The notes beneath the pieces were generated by a model. It did no database searches. It was not told the origin of the DNA and saw only the letters and a program-made list of their open reading frames with translations. 64,000 nt of DNA from Neisseria sicca (GTDB lineage Bacteria > Pseudomonadota > Gammaproteobacteria > Burkholderiales > Neisseriaceae): positions 310,001 through 374,000 of the forward strand of contig NZ_POXG01000003.1 in NCBI RefSeq assembly GCF_003044565.1. The letters are read 5' to 3'. Within the stretch, counting starts at the first letter, position 1. Each line of letters opens with the position of its first letter. Below, piece by piece: positions 1 to 8,501 of the stretch. The position numbers and the translations under genes are program-made.

Positions 1-83
1 TAATTTTTCTCGTTCGGGTCTACAATCCGACTCATGTTCGTTTTCAAAACGATTTCAAAATCATAATAATGGAGCTTATGAAT

Positions 84-371
84 ATGACAGCTAAAGGACA
101 AATGTTACAAGATCCTTTTTTGAATGCGTTGCGTAAAGAGCACGTTCCGGTTTCGATTTATCTGGTCAACGGTATCAAACTGCAAGGCCAAGTCGAGTCG
201 TTTGACCAATACGTCGTTCTGCTGCGTAATACTTCCGTTACCCAAATGGTTTATAAACACGCGATTTCAACTATCGTTCCTGCCCGTGCCGTGAGCCTGC
301 AACACGAGAACAAACCCCAAGCCGCTGCGGCTGCCCCGGTTCAAGTTGAGACCGTGCAACCTGCCGAATAA
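84..371 (+). CDS. hfq: RNA chaperone Hfq
   Basis: Hfq forms a hexameric ring that pairs small RNAs with mRNAs. The 95-residue product has the Sm1 region ([16 protein letters not shown], then [10 protein letters not shown]) and the Hfq hallmark Sm2 motif [10 protein letters not shown], followed by a short Ala/Gln-rich tail. An in-frame ATG at 69 exists, but GGAG at 70-73 is correctly spaced (10 nt) only for the ATG at 84, giving the usual [14 protein letters not shown] start. A strong hairpin terminator follows. Identification is secure. The sRNA candidate at 34.5 kb could be a client. Confidence 0.97.
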   Translation: MTAKGQMLQDPFLNALRKEHVPVSIYLVNGIKLQGQVESFDQYVVLLRNTSVTQMVYKHAISTIVPARAVSLQHENKPQAAAAAPVQVETVQPAE

Positions 372-397
372 TGTATGTAACGCATTAATCGATTCTG

Positions 398-432
398 ATA
401 CCTTACCGCTTGACCGGTAAGGTATTTTTATT
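398..432 (+). terminator. Rho-independent terminator of hfq
   Basis: An 11-bp perfect stem (ATACCTTACCG / CGGTAAGGTAT) with a 6-nt loop is followed by a T-rich run, just after the hfq stop codon. Confidence 0.85.
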
Positions 433-461
433 TTCAGACGACCTCTGGACGGTTTCATCTT

Positions 462-1031
462 ATGCAGCTTGAAAACATCCTCCCTTTTGCACACACGCTT
501 CTCAAACAAGCCTTGAAACCCGATGCCCGCGCTTTGGACGGCACAGCGGGAAACGGCAACGATACGCTGATGCTGGCGCGTTCAGTCGGTAGCGGCGGGA
601 AAGTGTGGGCGTTTGACGTGCAAGAGCAGGCATTGGCAAACACGCGAATGCGTTTGGAAGAAGCGGGCATAACGGATAGGGTGGAACTGATATGGGACGG
701 ACATGAAAACCTTGCCGCCCATATCCGCGAACCGTTGGACGCGGCGGTATTCAATTTCGGCTGGCTGCCCGGCGGCGATAAAAGCTGTACGACAGAAGCG
801 GCAACCAGTATCCGCGCATTGTCATCCGCCTTATCGCTGCTGAAAACGGGCGGTTTGGCGGTTGCCGTCTTATATCCGGGACATGAGGCGGGGCTGTATG
901 AAGCGCAGGCAATCGAAGATTGGGCGCGGCAGCTGCCGCAGGATGAATTTGCCGTTTTGCGCTACGGCTTTATCAACCGCCGCAACCGCCCGCCGTATTT
1001 GTTGGCGTTTGAAAAGTTACGTCAAGAATGA
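462..1031 (+). CDS. Class I SAM-dependent methyltransferase, MnmM/YtqB family
   Basis: The 189-residue protein has SAM-binding motif I (LDGTAGNGNDTLMLA, about residues 25-39), an acidic motif II (VWAFDVQEQAL) and the family signature FNFGWLPGGDKSCTT around residue 100. These match the rRNA_methylase/YtqB family. The Bacillus member MnmM methylates the wobble uridine of tRNA (nm5s2U to mnm5s2U). The family is clear; the exact substrate in Neisseria is inferred. A DUS lies just upstream at about 434-445. Confidence 0.8.
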   Translation: MQLENILPFAHTLLKQALKPDARALDGTAGNGNDTLMLARSVGSGGKVWAFDVQEQALANTRMRLEEAGITDRVELIWDGHENLAAHIREPLDAAVFNFGWLPGGDKSCTTEAATSIRALSSALSLLKTGGLAVAVLYPGHEAGLYEAQAIEDWARQLPQDEFAVLRYGFINRRNRPPYLLAFEKLRQE

Positions 1032-1083
1032 ATGTTTGCGGTAGAATAGACGCTTCTTTCAAAAACAATAACGTGCGACCGCT

Positions 1084-1458
1084 ATGCAATATCTGTTTGT
1101 AAAATACAGCCATCAGATTTTCGTTACCATCACCATTTTGGTGTTCAATATCCGCTTCTTTCTGCTTTGGCGGCATCCCGACAAACCTTTGGCGGGCATC
1201 TGGAAAGCCCTTCCCCATCTCAACGACACCATGCTGCTCTTTACCGGCTTGTGGCTGATGAAGATTACCCACTTTTCGCCCTTCAATTCGCCGTGGCTCG
1301 GCAGCAAAATCTTGCTGCTCTTGGTTTACATCGGGCTGGGTATGGTCATGATGCGCTCCCGTCCGCGTTCGCCGAAGTTTTACGCCATTTATGTTTTGTC
1401 GATGGCTTGCGTCGGCTGCATCGTCTATCTTGCCAAAACCAAAACGCTGCCGTTTTAA
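1084..1458 (+). CDS. SirB2-family integral membrane protein
   Basis: The 124-residue protein is almost entirely hydrophobic, with four predicted membrane helices. The conserved F.VRFFLLWR-like stretch and the HLNDTMLLFTGLWLM segment are typical of the SirB2 family, named for a Salmonella invasion-gene regulator but of unknown biochemical role. It ends 15 bases before folK and is probably co-transcribed with it. Confidence 0.75.
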   Translation: MQYLFVKYSHQIFVTITILVFNIRFFLLWRHPDKPLAGIWKALPHLNDTMLLFTGLWLMKITHFSPFNSPWLGSKILLLLVYIGLGMVMMRSRPRSPKFYAIYVLSMACVGCIVYLAKTKTLPF

Positions 1459-1473
1459 AGAGGTCGTCTGAAA

Positions 1474-1968
1474 ATGCCGCAAACCCATTTTGCCGTCATC
1501 GCCTTGGGCAGCAACCTTGCCGAACCCGCCCGCCAAGTCCGCGCCGCTTTGTCCGCGCTGGAGGTGCATCCGCAGATTCAAATCGAAAAAACGTCCTCGC
1601 TGTATGTAACTGCGCCGGTCGGCTACGACGATCAGCCTGATTTTGTCAACGCCGTTTGTTCCGTCCGAACATCATTGGACGGCGTTTCGCTGCTTGCCGT
1701 GTTGAACCGCATCGAGGCAGATTTCGGGCGGGAACGCACGTTCCGAAACGCCCCGCGCACGTTAGACTTGGACATCATCGACTTTGACGGCATTTTCAGC
1801 AGCGACCCGCATCTGACCCTGCCGCATCCGCGCGCGCACGAACGCAGCTTTGTGATGAAGCCGTTAGTTGAAATCCTGCCTGATTTTGTTTTGGGCGGAC
1901 ACGCACGGGCGGCGGATTTGGCGGCTGCTTTGGGCGATGAAGGAATACGCCTGTTGGAAGCCGTTTGA
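1474..1968 (+). CDS. folK: 2-amino-4-hydroxy-6-hydroxymethyldihydropteridine pyrophosphokinase
   Basis: FolK transfers pyrophosphate from ATP to 6-hydroxymethyl-7,8-dihydropterin in folate synthesis. The 164-residue protein has the N-terminal ALGSNLAEP motif, the Mg/ATP-binding RTLDLDIIDFDG motif and LPHPRAHERSFVMKPLVEI, in the right order and at normal length. The start codon follows a DUS (1461-1472) whose leading GAGG is placed like a Shine-Dalgarno sequence. An inverted DUS pair 90 bases downstream probably ends the transcript. Confidence 0.95.
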   Translation: MPQTHFAVIALGSNLAEPARQVRAALSALEVHPQIQIEKTSSLYVTAPVGYDDQPDFVNAVCSVRTSLDGVSLLAVLNRIEADFGRERTFRNAPRTLDLDIIDFDGIFSSDPHLTLPHPRAHERSFVMKPLVEILPDFVLGGHARAADLAAALGDEGIRLLEAV

Positions 1969-2058
1969 GGCAGGACGGGTTTACCGTTTTCAGCCTGTCG
2001 GTAAAATGAACATACTTGCTTGCCGTCAATCCTGTATTGAACGCAAGCTCTATTCAAG

Positions 2059-2109
2059 AGGTCGTCTGAAAAGGGAAATGGCTTGGAAGTTTCCTTTTTC
2101 AGACGACCT
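2059..2109 (+). terminator. Inverted DUS pair, terminator of folK
   Basis: AGGTCGTCTGAA at 2059-2070 and its reverse complement at 2098-2109 enclose complementary flanks (AAGGGAAA / TTTCCTTT), forming a long hairpin with a T-rich end. Confidence 0.75.
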
Positions 2110-2201
2110 TTCAAGAAGGACGGCGGCAGGTTTGGGCAAATTCCGTCGGTCTGATAAAATGCCTCTTTCCAAAATATCAAAACAATATCATTAATCAAAC
2201 C

Positions 2202-2837
2202 ATGAACTACCGTTATATTGTCGTCGAAGGCTCCATCGGCAGCGGGAAAAACGCCTTGAGCCGCCGCCTTGCAGAACATTTCAGCGCGATGTCGCTGGCG
2301 GAAAAACCCGAACACAACCCCTTTCTCATGAAGTTTTACGCCAACGCCTCCCATCACGGCTTGGCAACCGAGCTTTTTTTCCTGATGCGCCGCGCCGAAA
2401 GCGTGGACATCATCAAAAACGAATACGCACAAGGCGGCATGGTCGTCGCCGATTTCCTGTTGGAAAAGGACCGGATTTTCACGCCGGTCGTGTTGAATGA
2501 AGACGAGCAGCAGCTCTTCGCCGATTTGAAACAAAAAATCCTGCCGCAGTATCCTGCGCCCGATTTGGTGATCTACCTGCAAACCGCCGTGGACGGCAAC
2601 CGCAAACGCCTGCAAAAACGCGGCGACGGCATCATCAATCTTTTCCCCGAAGGCTATTTGGGGCGGATACACGAGGGATACAGCCAGTTTTTCCACCTTT
2701 ATCAAAACGCCCCGCTGCTGACCGTCAATGCCGACGAGTTGGACTTGCAGGGCAATGACGAACATTTCCAACTGTTGCTTAATGCGCTGAACGATTTGCA
2801 GGGAACGCGCAATTATCTGAATTTGAGCGAGCGCTGA
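2202..2837 (+). CDS. Deoxynucleoside kinase family protein
   Basis: The 211-residue protein belongs to the deoxyadenosine/deoxyguanosine kinase family, which phosphorylates deoxynucleosides for salvage. It has an N-terminal P-loop (VEGSIGSGKNAL), a KPEHNPFLMKFYAN substrate segment, the DFLLEKDRIF stretch in place of the usual DR(S/Y) motif, and VIYLQTAVDGNRKRLQKRG near residue 130, which resembles the lid arginine region. The P-loop has Asn where Ser/Thr normally follows Lys. Substrate specificity cannot be read from the sequence. Confidence 0.8.
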   Translation: MNYRYIVVEGSIGSGKNALSRRLAEHFSAMSLAEKPEHNPFLMKFYANASHHGLATELFFLMRRAESVDIIKNEYAQGGMVVADFLLEKDRIFTPVVLNEDEQQLFADLKQKILPQYPAPDLVIYLQTAVDGNRKRLQKRGDGIINLFPEGYLGRIHEGYSQFFHLYQNAPLLTVNADELDLQGNDEHFQLLLNALNDLQGTRNYLNLSER

Positions 2838-2910
2838 CGCAGTTTGCAAGATTAAGGTGAAACGCCGAAGCGGCTATGTTGGGGATTCATTTTATTTCCT
2901 GATCCGCTAC

Positions 2911-3066
2911 TATAGTGGATTAACAAAAATCAGGACAAGGCGACGAAGCCGCAGACAGTACAGATAGTACGGAACCGATTCACTTGGTGCTTCAGCACCT
3001 TAGAGAATCGTTCTCTTTGAGCTAAGGCGAGGTAACGCCGTACTGGTTTAAAGTTAATCCACTATA
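2911..3066. mobile_element. Correia repeat enclosed element (156 bp, full length)
   Basis: The element starts TATAGTGGATTAAC and ends GTTAATCCACTATA. Its interior is the standard Correia core (CAGGACAAGGCGACGAAGCC and the GAGAATCGTTCTC palindrome). It sits between the deoxynucleoside kinase gene and bcp. Correia elements are non-autonomous MITE-like repeats of Neisseria. Confidence 0.95.
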
Positions 3067-3100
3067 CATTTCCGTCTTAGGTCGTCTGAAAGGATACATC

Positions 3101-3538
3101 ATGACCCAATACCGATTCACTTTGCCCTCAAGCAGCGGCAACGACTTCGATTCCGCCAAACATTTGCCGCTGATTGTCTATTTCTACCCCAAAGACAGCA
3201 CGCCCGGCTGCACCACCGAAGGCTTGGATTTCAACGCCCGTTTGCCGCAATTCAAAGAACTCGGCTATACCGTCGTCGGCATCTCGCGCGACGGCGTGAA
3301 ATCGCATCAGAATTTTTGCGCCAAACAAGGCTTTAATTTTGAATTGTTGAGCGACAAAGACGAAACCGTGTGCAAAATGTTTGATGTGATCAAGCTGAAA
3401 AAGCTGTACGGCAAAGAGTCTTTGGGCATTGAACGCAGCACCTTCGTATTGGACGCAAACGGCGAAATCATCCACGAATGGCGCAAAGTCAAAGTCGCCG
3501 GACACGCGCAGGAAGTTTTGGAAACTCTGTCCCGATAA
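3101..3538 (+). CDS. bcp: Thioredoxin-dependent peroxiredoxin, Bcp/PrxQ type
   Basis: This 145-residue AhpC/TSA-family peroxidase reduces hydroperoxides. The peroxidatic cysteine is Cys37 in YPKDSTPGCTTE, the Bcp signature. The fold continues with VVGISRDGVKSHQNF, LLSDKD and GIERSTFVLDANGEI. The N-terminus is several residues shorter than in typical Bcp proteins. A DUS precedes the gene and an inverted DUS pair follows it. Confidence 0.92.
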   Translation: MTQYRFTLPSSSGNDFDSAKHLPLIVYFYPKDSTPGCTTEGLDFNARLPQFKELGYTVVGISRDGVKSHQNFCAKQGFNFELLSDKDETVCKMFDVIKLKKLYGKESLGIERSTFVLDANGEIIHEWRKVKVAGHAQEVLETLSR

Positions 3539-3555
3539 ACCGATAATGCAGCAAA

Positions 3556-3617
3556 AGGTCGTCTGAAAACGAGCTTGGCGGGTTCTGTCCAAGCAGGTTT
3601 TCATTTTCAGACGACCT
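3556..3617 (+). terminator. Inverted DUS pair after bcp
   Basis: AGGTCGTCTGAA at 3556-3567 pairs with TTCAGACGACCT at 3606-3617. The flanks (AAAACGAGCTTGG / CCAAGCAGGTTTT) extend the stem, and TTTT follows. Confidence 0.75.
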
Positions 3618-3707
3618 TTTATAATGGACGTCAATCAGGGCAGGGTTGCTTGTCCTGATTCATATTCGATCCACGATACACCATCTTCGGACTGCCCGTA
3701 AAACCCC

Positions 3708-4583
3708 ATGACCGACGAACTCATAGACAAACTGCTCGAATCGCTGTGGCTGCAAGACCGTCTCAGCCACAACACCTTGCAAGGCTACCGCCGCGATTTG
3801 GAAAAAATCGCCGCGCGTTTGGAAGCGGGCGGGCATACCTGGCTGGATGCCGAAGCTGCCGATTTGGCGGATGTCGTCTATGCGGCGGACGAAAAACACA
3901 GCTCGCAGGCGCGCGCCTTGTCCGCCTGCAAACGCCTATACGCCTGGCTGGAAGAAACCGAGCGTCGGACGGACAACCCGACCCGTTTCCTCAAAGCCCC
4001 GAAACAGACGCAAAAACTGCCTACACTGATTACCGAAGCGCAAATCGAAAACCTGCTTGCCGCGCCCGATACCGACACGCCGCACGGCCTGCGCGACAAA
4101 GCCCTGCTCGAAGTCATGTACGCCACAGGTTTGCGCGTAACCGAAGCCGTCAAGCTCCAACTGGGCGACCTCGACCTCAACCGCGGCTGCATCCGCACCA
4201 TAGGCAAAGGCGACAAACTGCGCATCGTGCCTATGGGCGAAGAAGCCGTTTACTGGGTCGAACGCTATTGCGCCGAATCGCGCCCGCTGCTGCTCAAAAA
4301 CAAAATCTGCGATGAAGTCTTCGTCAGCCAAAAACGCAGTGGCATCTCCCGCCAACTCGCATGGATGATTGTCAAAAATTATGCGGACTCCGCCGGCATC
4401 ACCTCCCTCAGCCCGCACGGCCTTCGCCACGCCTTCGCCACCCACCTCGTCAACCACGGCGTCGATTTGCGCGCCGTACAGCTCATGCTCGGACACGCCA
4501 ACATCAACACAACCCAAATCTACACCCACGTCGCCAACATCCGCCTAAAAAACATCATTGACGAACACCATTCGCGGAATTAA
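3708..4583 (+). CDS. xerD: Site-specific tyrosine recombinase XerD
   Basis: XerD works with XerC at dif to resolve chromosome dimers. The 291-residue protein has the N-terminal core-binding SAM-like domain (residues 1-100) and a catalytic domain with Arg143 (ATGLRVTE), His237 and Arg240 (HGLRHAFATHL), His263 (LGHANI) and the nucleophile Tyr272 (QIYTHV). Size and motif order match XerD rather than a phage integrase, and no att-like duplication is visible near it. Confidence 0.93.
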   Translation: MTDELIDKLLESLWLQDRLSHNTLQGYRRDLEKIAARLEAGGHTWLDAEAADLADVVYAADEKHSSQARALSACKRLYAWLEETERRTDNPTRFLKAPKQTQKLPTLITEAQIENLLAAPDTDTPHGLRDKALLEVMYATGLRVTEAVKLQLGDLDLNRGCIRTIGKGDKLRIVPMGEEAVYWVERYCAESRPLLLKNKICDEVFVSQKRSGISRQLAWMIVKNYADSAGITSLSPHGLRHAFATHLVNHGVDLRAVQLMLGHANINTTQIYTHVANIRLKNIIDEHHSRN

Positions 4584-4599
4584 ACGATTCCATTGAAAA

Positions 4600-4640
4600 A
4601 GGTCGTCTGAAAACGGAAATTTCGTTTTCAGACGACTTTT
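4600..4640. terminator. Inverted DUS pair between convergent xerD and clpA
   Basis: AGGTCGTCTGAA at 4600-4611 faces a one-mismatch copy (TTCAGACGACTT) at 4627-4638. It lies between two convergent genes and so may terminate both. Confidence 0.7.
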
Positions 4641-4652
4641 TGCCTTTATCCG

Positions 4653-6938
4653 TCAAACCGCTGCTGCTTCAGGTTTGGCTTTGTTTTTCTTGAATTTCAA
4701 CACGGCTTCTTCTTTTGCCGCATCCCAGTCTATCCGCACGAAGCCGCCGTCGGCGAGTTTGCCGAACAGGAGTTCGTCGGCGAGCGGTTTGCGGATTTTT
4801 TCCTGAATCAGGCGGTGCATCGGGCGCGCGCCCATTTGCGGGTCGAAACCTTTTTCCGCCAGATATTTGCGCAATGCCGGCGTGAATTCGGCTTCGACTT
4901 TTTTGTCGAGGAGCTGGTGTTCGAGCTGGAGCAGAAATTTGTCCACGACTTTGGCGATGACGGGTTCGGACAAGGGTGCAAACGGGATAATCGCGTCCAA
5001 GCGGTTGCGGAACTCGGGCGTGAAGAGTTTGTTGATCGCCTGCATTTCGTCGCCGCGTTCGCGCTTGGCGGTAAAGCCGAGGCTGGGGCGGCTGAGGCTT
5101 TCCGCGCCTGCATTGGTAGTCATAATCAGGATGACGTTGCGGAAATCGGCACTCTTGCCGTTGTTGTCGGTCAGTTTGCCTGCGTCCATGACTTGCAGGA
5201 GGACGTTGAAAATGTCGGGGTGGGCTTTTTCGATTTCGTCCAAGAGTAATACGCAGTGCGGATGTTTGTTGGCGGCTTCGGTCAAAAGACCGCCCTGGTC
5301 GAAGCCGACGTAGCCCGGCGGTGCGCCGATGAGGCGCGATACGGCGTGTGGCTCCATGTATTCGGACATGTCGAAACGTTGCAGCGGTACGCCCATCGAG
5401 TAGGCAAGCTGTTTGGCGACTTCGGTTTTGCCGACGCCGGTCGGGCCGGAGAAGAGGAAGCTACCTATGGGTTTGTCGGGCAGGGCGAGACCGGAACGCG
5501 ACATTTTGACGGCGGCAACCAGCGCGTCGATGGCGTTTTCCTGACCGTAAACCATGTTTTTCAAATCGCGGCCGAGGAATTGCAGCACTTGTTTGTCGTC
5601 GTTCGACACGGTTTTTTCAGGAATCCGCGCGACTTTGGCGATGACGGTTTCTATTTGCGCTTTGCCGATGACTTTTTTCTGTTTGGATTTGGGCAAAATC
5701 CGTTGCGCCGCGCCTGCTTCGTCCATCACGTCGATGGCTTTGTCGGGCAGGAAACGCTCGTTGATGTAGCGGGCGGAGAGTTCGGCGGCGGCTTCGAGTG
5801 CGCCTTGCGTGTAGCGGACTTGGTGGAAGCCTTCGAACATCGGCTTCAAGCCGCGCAGGATTTGCACGGTTTCGGCGACGGTGGGTTCGACCACGTCAAT
5901 TTTTTGGAAGCGGCGGCTTAAGGCGTGGTCTTTGTCGAAAATGGTGCGGTATTCGTCGTAAGTGGTCGCGCCGATGCAGCGCAGCGAGCCTTTCGCCAGC
6001 GCGGGTTTGAGCAGGTTGGACGCGTCCATCGTGCCGCCGCTGGTGCTGCCCGCGCCGATGATGGTGTGGATTTCGTCGATAAACAAAATGGCTTGCGGGA
6101 TTTTTTCGAGCTGTTTCAAGACGGATTTGACCCGCGCTTCAAAGTCGCCGCGGTATTTTGTACCCGCCAAAAGCGAACCCATATCCAGCGCGTACACTTC
6201 CGCTTCTTTGAGCGCGTCGGGAATATCGCCGTTGACGATTTGATGCGCCAAGCCTTCCGCCAGTGCGGTTTTGCCCACGCCTGCTTCGCCGACTAAAAGC
6301 GGATTGTTTTTGCGGCGGCGACAGAGGATTTGCACCAGCCGTTCCATTTCGTGTTTTCTGCCGATTAAGGGGTCGATGCGGCCGGCTTTGACTTCGGCAT
6401 TGAGGTTTACAGTGTAGTCCGACAACGAACCGCTTTTTGACTCGACGGGGTCGTCTGAATCATTGTCGGGGTCGTCTGAAAAGCTTTTGTGTTCATCGTC
6501 TTCGGTTGCACCGTGGGCAATGCAACGCAAAACTTCAAAACGCGTAACCGATTGCAGCTTGAGGAAATAAACGGCGTGGCTGTCGGTTTCGCTCATCAGC
6601 GCCACCAAAACGTCCAAAGGCTCGACCAAACCTTTGCCTGCGGATTGGGTATGCACCATTGCGCGCTGGATGACGCGTTGGAAGCCGAGTGTGGGCTGGG
6701 TTTCGACCGTATCTAAAAGGTGGTCGGGAATCTGTGGGGTATTTTCGGCAACGCTGGCGGCGAGTTGTTCGGACACCACTTTTAAATCCGCGCCGCAGAG
6801 CTTGAGGACGTTGGGGATGGAGGCATCTTCTTCGATTAACACCAAAAGCAGATGCTCGAGGCTGATAAATTCATAATGAGCTTTACGCGCCTCGCGGTAA
6901 AGCTGCTGCAAAATCTGTTCCAATTCGGGTGAAAGCAT
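4653..6938 (-). CDS. clpA: ATP-dependent Clp protease ATP-binding subunit ClpA
   Basis: ClpA is the AAA+ unfoldase that feeds substrates to ClpP. The 761-residue protein has an N-domain beginning MLSPELEQILQQLY, a first AAA+ module (GEAGVGKTALAEGL, LFIDEIHTIIGAG) and a second (GPTGVGKTEVAKQL, LLLDEIEKAHPDI). An upstream in-frame start at 6989 would overlap clpS; the ATG at 6938 has AGGAG correctly placed inside the end of clpS and gives the family N-terminus. Translational coupling with clpS is likely. Confidence 0.96.
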   Translation of the reverse strand: MLSPELEQILQQLYREARKAHYEFISLEHLLLVLIEEDASIPNVLKLCGADLKVVSEQLAASVAENTPQIPDHLLDTVETQPTLGFQRVIQRAMVHTQSAGKGLVEPLDVLVALMSETDSHAVYFLKLQSVTRFEVLRCIAHGATEDDEHKSFSDDPDNDSDDPVESKSGSLSDYTVNLNAEVKAGRIDPLIGRKHEMERLVQILCRRRKNNPLLVGEAGVGKTALAEGLAHQIVNGDIPDALKEAEVYALDMGSLLAGTKYRGDFEARVKSVLKQLEKIPQAILFIDEIHTIIGAGSTSGGTMDASNLLKPALAKGSLRCIGATTYDEYRTIFDKDHALSRRFQKIDVVEPTVAETVQILRGLKPMFEGFHQVRYTQGALEAAAELSARYINERFLPDKAIDVMDEAGAAQRILPKSKQKKVIGKAQIETVIAKVARIPEKTVSNDDKQVLQFLGRDLKNMVYGQENAIDALVAAVKMSRSGLALPDKPIGSFLFSGPTGVGKTEVAKQLAYSMGVPLQRFDMSEYMEPHAVSRLIGAPPGYVGFDQGGLLTEAANKHPHCVLLLDEIEKAHPDIFNVLLQVMDAGKLTDNNGKSADFRNVILIMTTNAGAESLSRPSLGFTAKRERGDEMQAINKLFTPEFRNRLDAIIPFAPLSEPVIAKVVDKFLLQLEHQLLDKKVEAEFTPALRKYLAEKGFDPQMGARPMHRLIQEKIRKPLADELLFGKLADGGFVRIDWDAAKEEAVLKFKKNKAKPEAAAV

Positions 6939-6939
6939 A

Positions 6940-7251
6940 TTAAATCTCCTCGACAATACATTGCAGCGGATGCCCTTCGGCTTTTGCATGCTGCATGACT
7001 TGTTGTTGTTTGGTTTGGGCGATGTCCCGTGTGTAAGTGCCGCACAAGCCTTTGCCTTCGTGATGAACCAAAAGCATCACCGCCACCGCCTGCTCCTGTC
7101 CGAGCATAAAGATTTCGGTCAGGATTTCGACGACAAATTCCATCGTGGTGTAATCGTCGTTCAGCAAAAATACGCCGTAACGTTTCGGCGGGGCGGTTTT
7201 TTGGTCGCTTAAAAGAGTATCGGATTCGTGATGTGTGTTTAGGTTGTTCAT
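6940..7251 (-). CDS. clpS: ATP-dependent Clp protease adaptor ClpS
   Basis: ClpS delivers N-degron substrates to ClpA. The 103-residue protein has the core PPKRYGVFLLNDDYTTMEFV with the N-degron-binding Asn-Asp-Asp, then MLLVHHEGKGLCGTYTRDIA. Its stop codon is one base from the clpA start, the usual clpS-clpA operon order. Confidence 0.96.
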   Translation of the reverse strand: MNNLNTHHESDTLLSDQKTAPPKRYGVFLLNDDYTTMEFVVEILTEIFMLGQEQAVAVMLLVHHEGKGLCGTYTRDIAQTKQQQVMQHAKAEGHPLQCIVEEI

Positions 7252-7412
7252 AAATATTTATGGCTTTATGGAAGAGGGTTTGTTTTCAGACGACCTTTTG
7301 AAAGGTTTGATACCAAATGAATCTATAAATATAGTGATTATAGAGTTTGATTTCAATTTCTGTTGTATTTTGGTCTGTTTCCGCCATTTTCGCACTTTTT
7401 CCCTTATATGGC

Positions 7413-7441
7413 TTGACGTTTTGACTTAACAAATGTAAAAA
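7413..7441 (+). promoter_or_regulatory. Candidate promoter of the cold-shock gene
   Basis: TTGACG and TAAAAA are spaced 17 bases apart in the 314-base gap between clpS and the cold-shock gene. This would leave a leader of about 120 nt, the kind of long 5' UTR common in cold-shock mRNAs. The -10 element is weak. The rest of the gap holds only one inverted DUS copy (about 7283-7296). Confidence 0.35.
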
Positions 7442-7565
7442 GACGGTTAAGCAGAAGCCGGCATTCGACCAAGTATATAAAGCTAGGGAGAAACGCTGAA
7501 CGTTTAAGTTTGCTGTATGCCTTATTTTGCTGATTTTGTTAATTTTTAAGTATAGGAAGTTTCTA

Positions 7566-7769
7566 ATGGCAACCGGTATCGTAAAATGGTTTAACGACGC
7601 TAAAGGTTTTGGTTTCATCACTCCTGATGAAGGTGGCGAAGATCTGTTCGCTCACTTCTCAGCGATCAACATGGATGGTTTCAAAACCCTGAAAGAAGGT
7701 CAACGCGTATCTTTCGACGTAACCACCGGCCCTAAAGGCAAACAAGCTGCTAACATTCAGGCTGCTTAA
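7566..7769 (+). CDS. Cold-shock domain protein, CspA family
   Basis: The 67-residue single-domain protein has the RNA-binding motifs [11 protein letters not shown] (RNP1) and DLFAHFSAI (RNP2). It binds single-stranded nucleic acid as an RNA chaperone. A longer in-frame start at 7527 adds 13 non-conserved residues; the ATG at 7566, preceded by TAGGAAG, gives the canonical [10 protein letters not shown] start. Confidence 0.95.
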   Translation: MATGIVKWFNDAKGFGFITPDEGGEDLFAHFSAINMDGFKTLKEGQRVSFDVTTGPKGKQAANIQAA

Positions 7770-7797
7770 TTAAATGCACGGCTTATGCCGTAGAATG

Positions 7798-7827
7798 ATG
7801 GCGGGATTGATTCCCCGCCATTTTTTT
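7798..7827 (+). terminator. Rho-independent terminator of the cold-shock gene
   Basis: ATGGCGGG and CCCGCCAT pair across a short loop and are followed by seven T residues. The last T is the first base of the adjoining Correia element. Confidence 0.85.
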
Positions 7828-7933
7828 ATAGTGGATTAAATTTAAATCAGAACAAGGCGACGAAGCCGCAGACAGTACAAATAGTACGGCAAGGCGAGGC
7901 AACGCCGTACTGGTTTAAATTTAATCCACTATA
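7827..7933. mobile_element. Correia repeat element (107 bp, internally deleted form)
   Basis: It has TATAGTGGATTAAAT and ATTTAATCCACTATA termini and lacks the central GAGAATCGTTCTC segment of the 156-bp form. It lies between the cold-shock terminator and the next small gene, 24 bases before that gene's start codon. Confidence 0.93.
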
Positions 7934-7957
7934 TTGTCTATAAGAAACGGAATCCCT

Positions 7958-8185
7958 ATGGCAGAAGACAAACAAAATGTCGCCTACGAAAACGCCCTGC
8001 GGCAGTTGGACGAACTCATCACCCATCTGCGCAGCAGCGGGGAAGTCAGCTGCGCTGTGGCGGAACAAGAAGACCTGATGCTGATACGGCTTGCCGATTT
8101 GAAAATCGATTTGAGGCCGAATGATAAAAAGGCGATAGCGGATATCGACCGGTTTTACCGCCGCCATTTGGGCGACGGCAAATAA
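7958..8185 (+). CDS. Small hypothetical protein
   Basis: I do not recognise this 75-residue protein. It is charged and probably helical, with YENALRQLDELITHLRSSGE near the N-terminus and DKKAIADIDRFYRRHL near the C-terminus. The first half faintly recalls the helical hairpin of exonuclease VII small subunits, but the second half does not fit, so I do not call it XseB. A TTG start at 7934 would begin at the edge of the Correia element; the ATG at 7958 is preferred. Confidence 0.55.
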   Translation: MAEDKQNVAYENALRQLDELITHLRSSGEVSCAVAEQEDLMLIRLADLKIDLRPNDKKAIADIDRFYRRHLGDGK

Positions 8186-8377
8186 AATCGGATGATCGCA
8201 ATCGCGTGATGAAGGTCGTCTGAAATCTCTATTTCGCCCTTGCCTGTTTTTTGGGCAGTATTATTTTTCCTTTTAGTATCAAAAAGTAATCCAATATATC
8301 CACAACTGGATTCACATAAAGCAAGGATAACTATATTTTTTCTTCATCATGCTTCGGGGTCGTCTGAAAATCCGTTC

Positions 8378-8484
8378 TATAGTGGATTAACTTTAAACCA
8401 GTACGGCGTTGCCTCGCCTTGCCGTATTATTTGTACTGTCTGCGGCTTCGTCGCCTTGTCCTGATTTAAATTTAATCCACTATA
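8378..8484. mobile_element. Correia repeat element (107 bp)
   Basis: It is in the reverse orientation to the copy at 7827 and has TATAGTGGATTAACT and TTTAATCCACTATA ends. It ends 18 bases beyond the 3' end of comA. The rest of the 316-base gap (8186-8501) holds two DUS copies (about 8213 and 8359) and no other recognisable feature. Confidence 0.93.
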
Positions 8485-8501
8485 CCATACAGCAGACACA
8501 T

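Noticed and set aside
7958..8185. Exonuclease VII small subunit (xseB)
   Set aside because: Only the first 30 residues bear a loose resemblance; the C-terminal half does not match and no genes usually near xseB are present.
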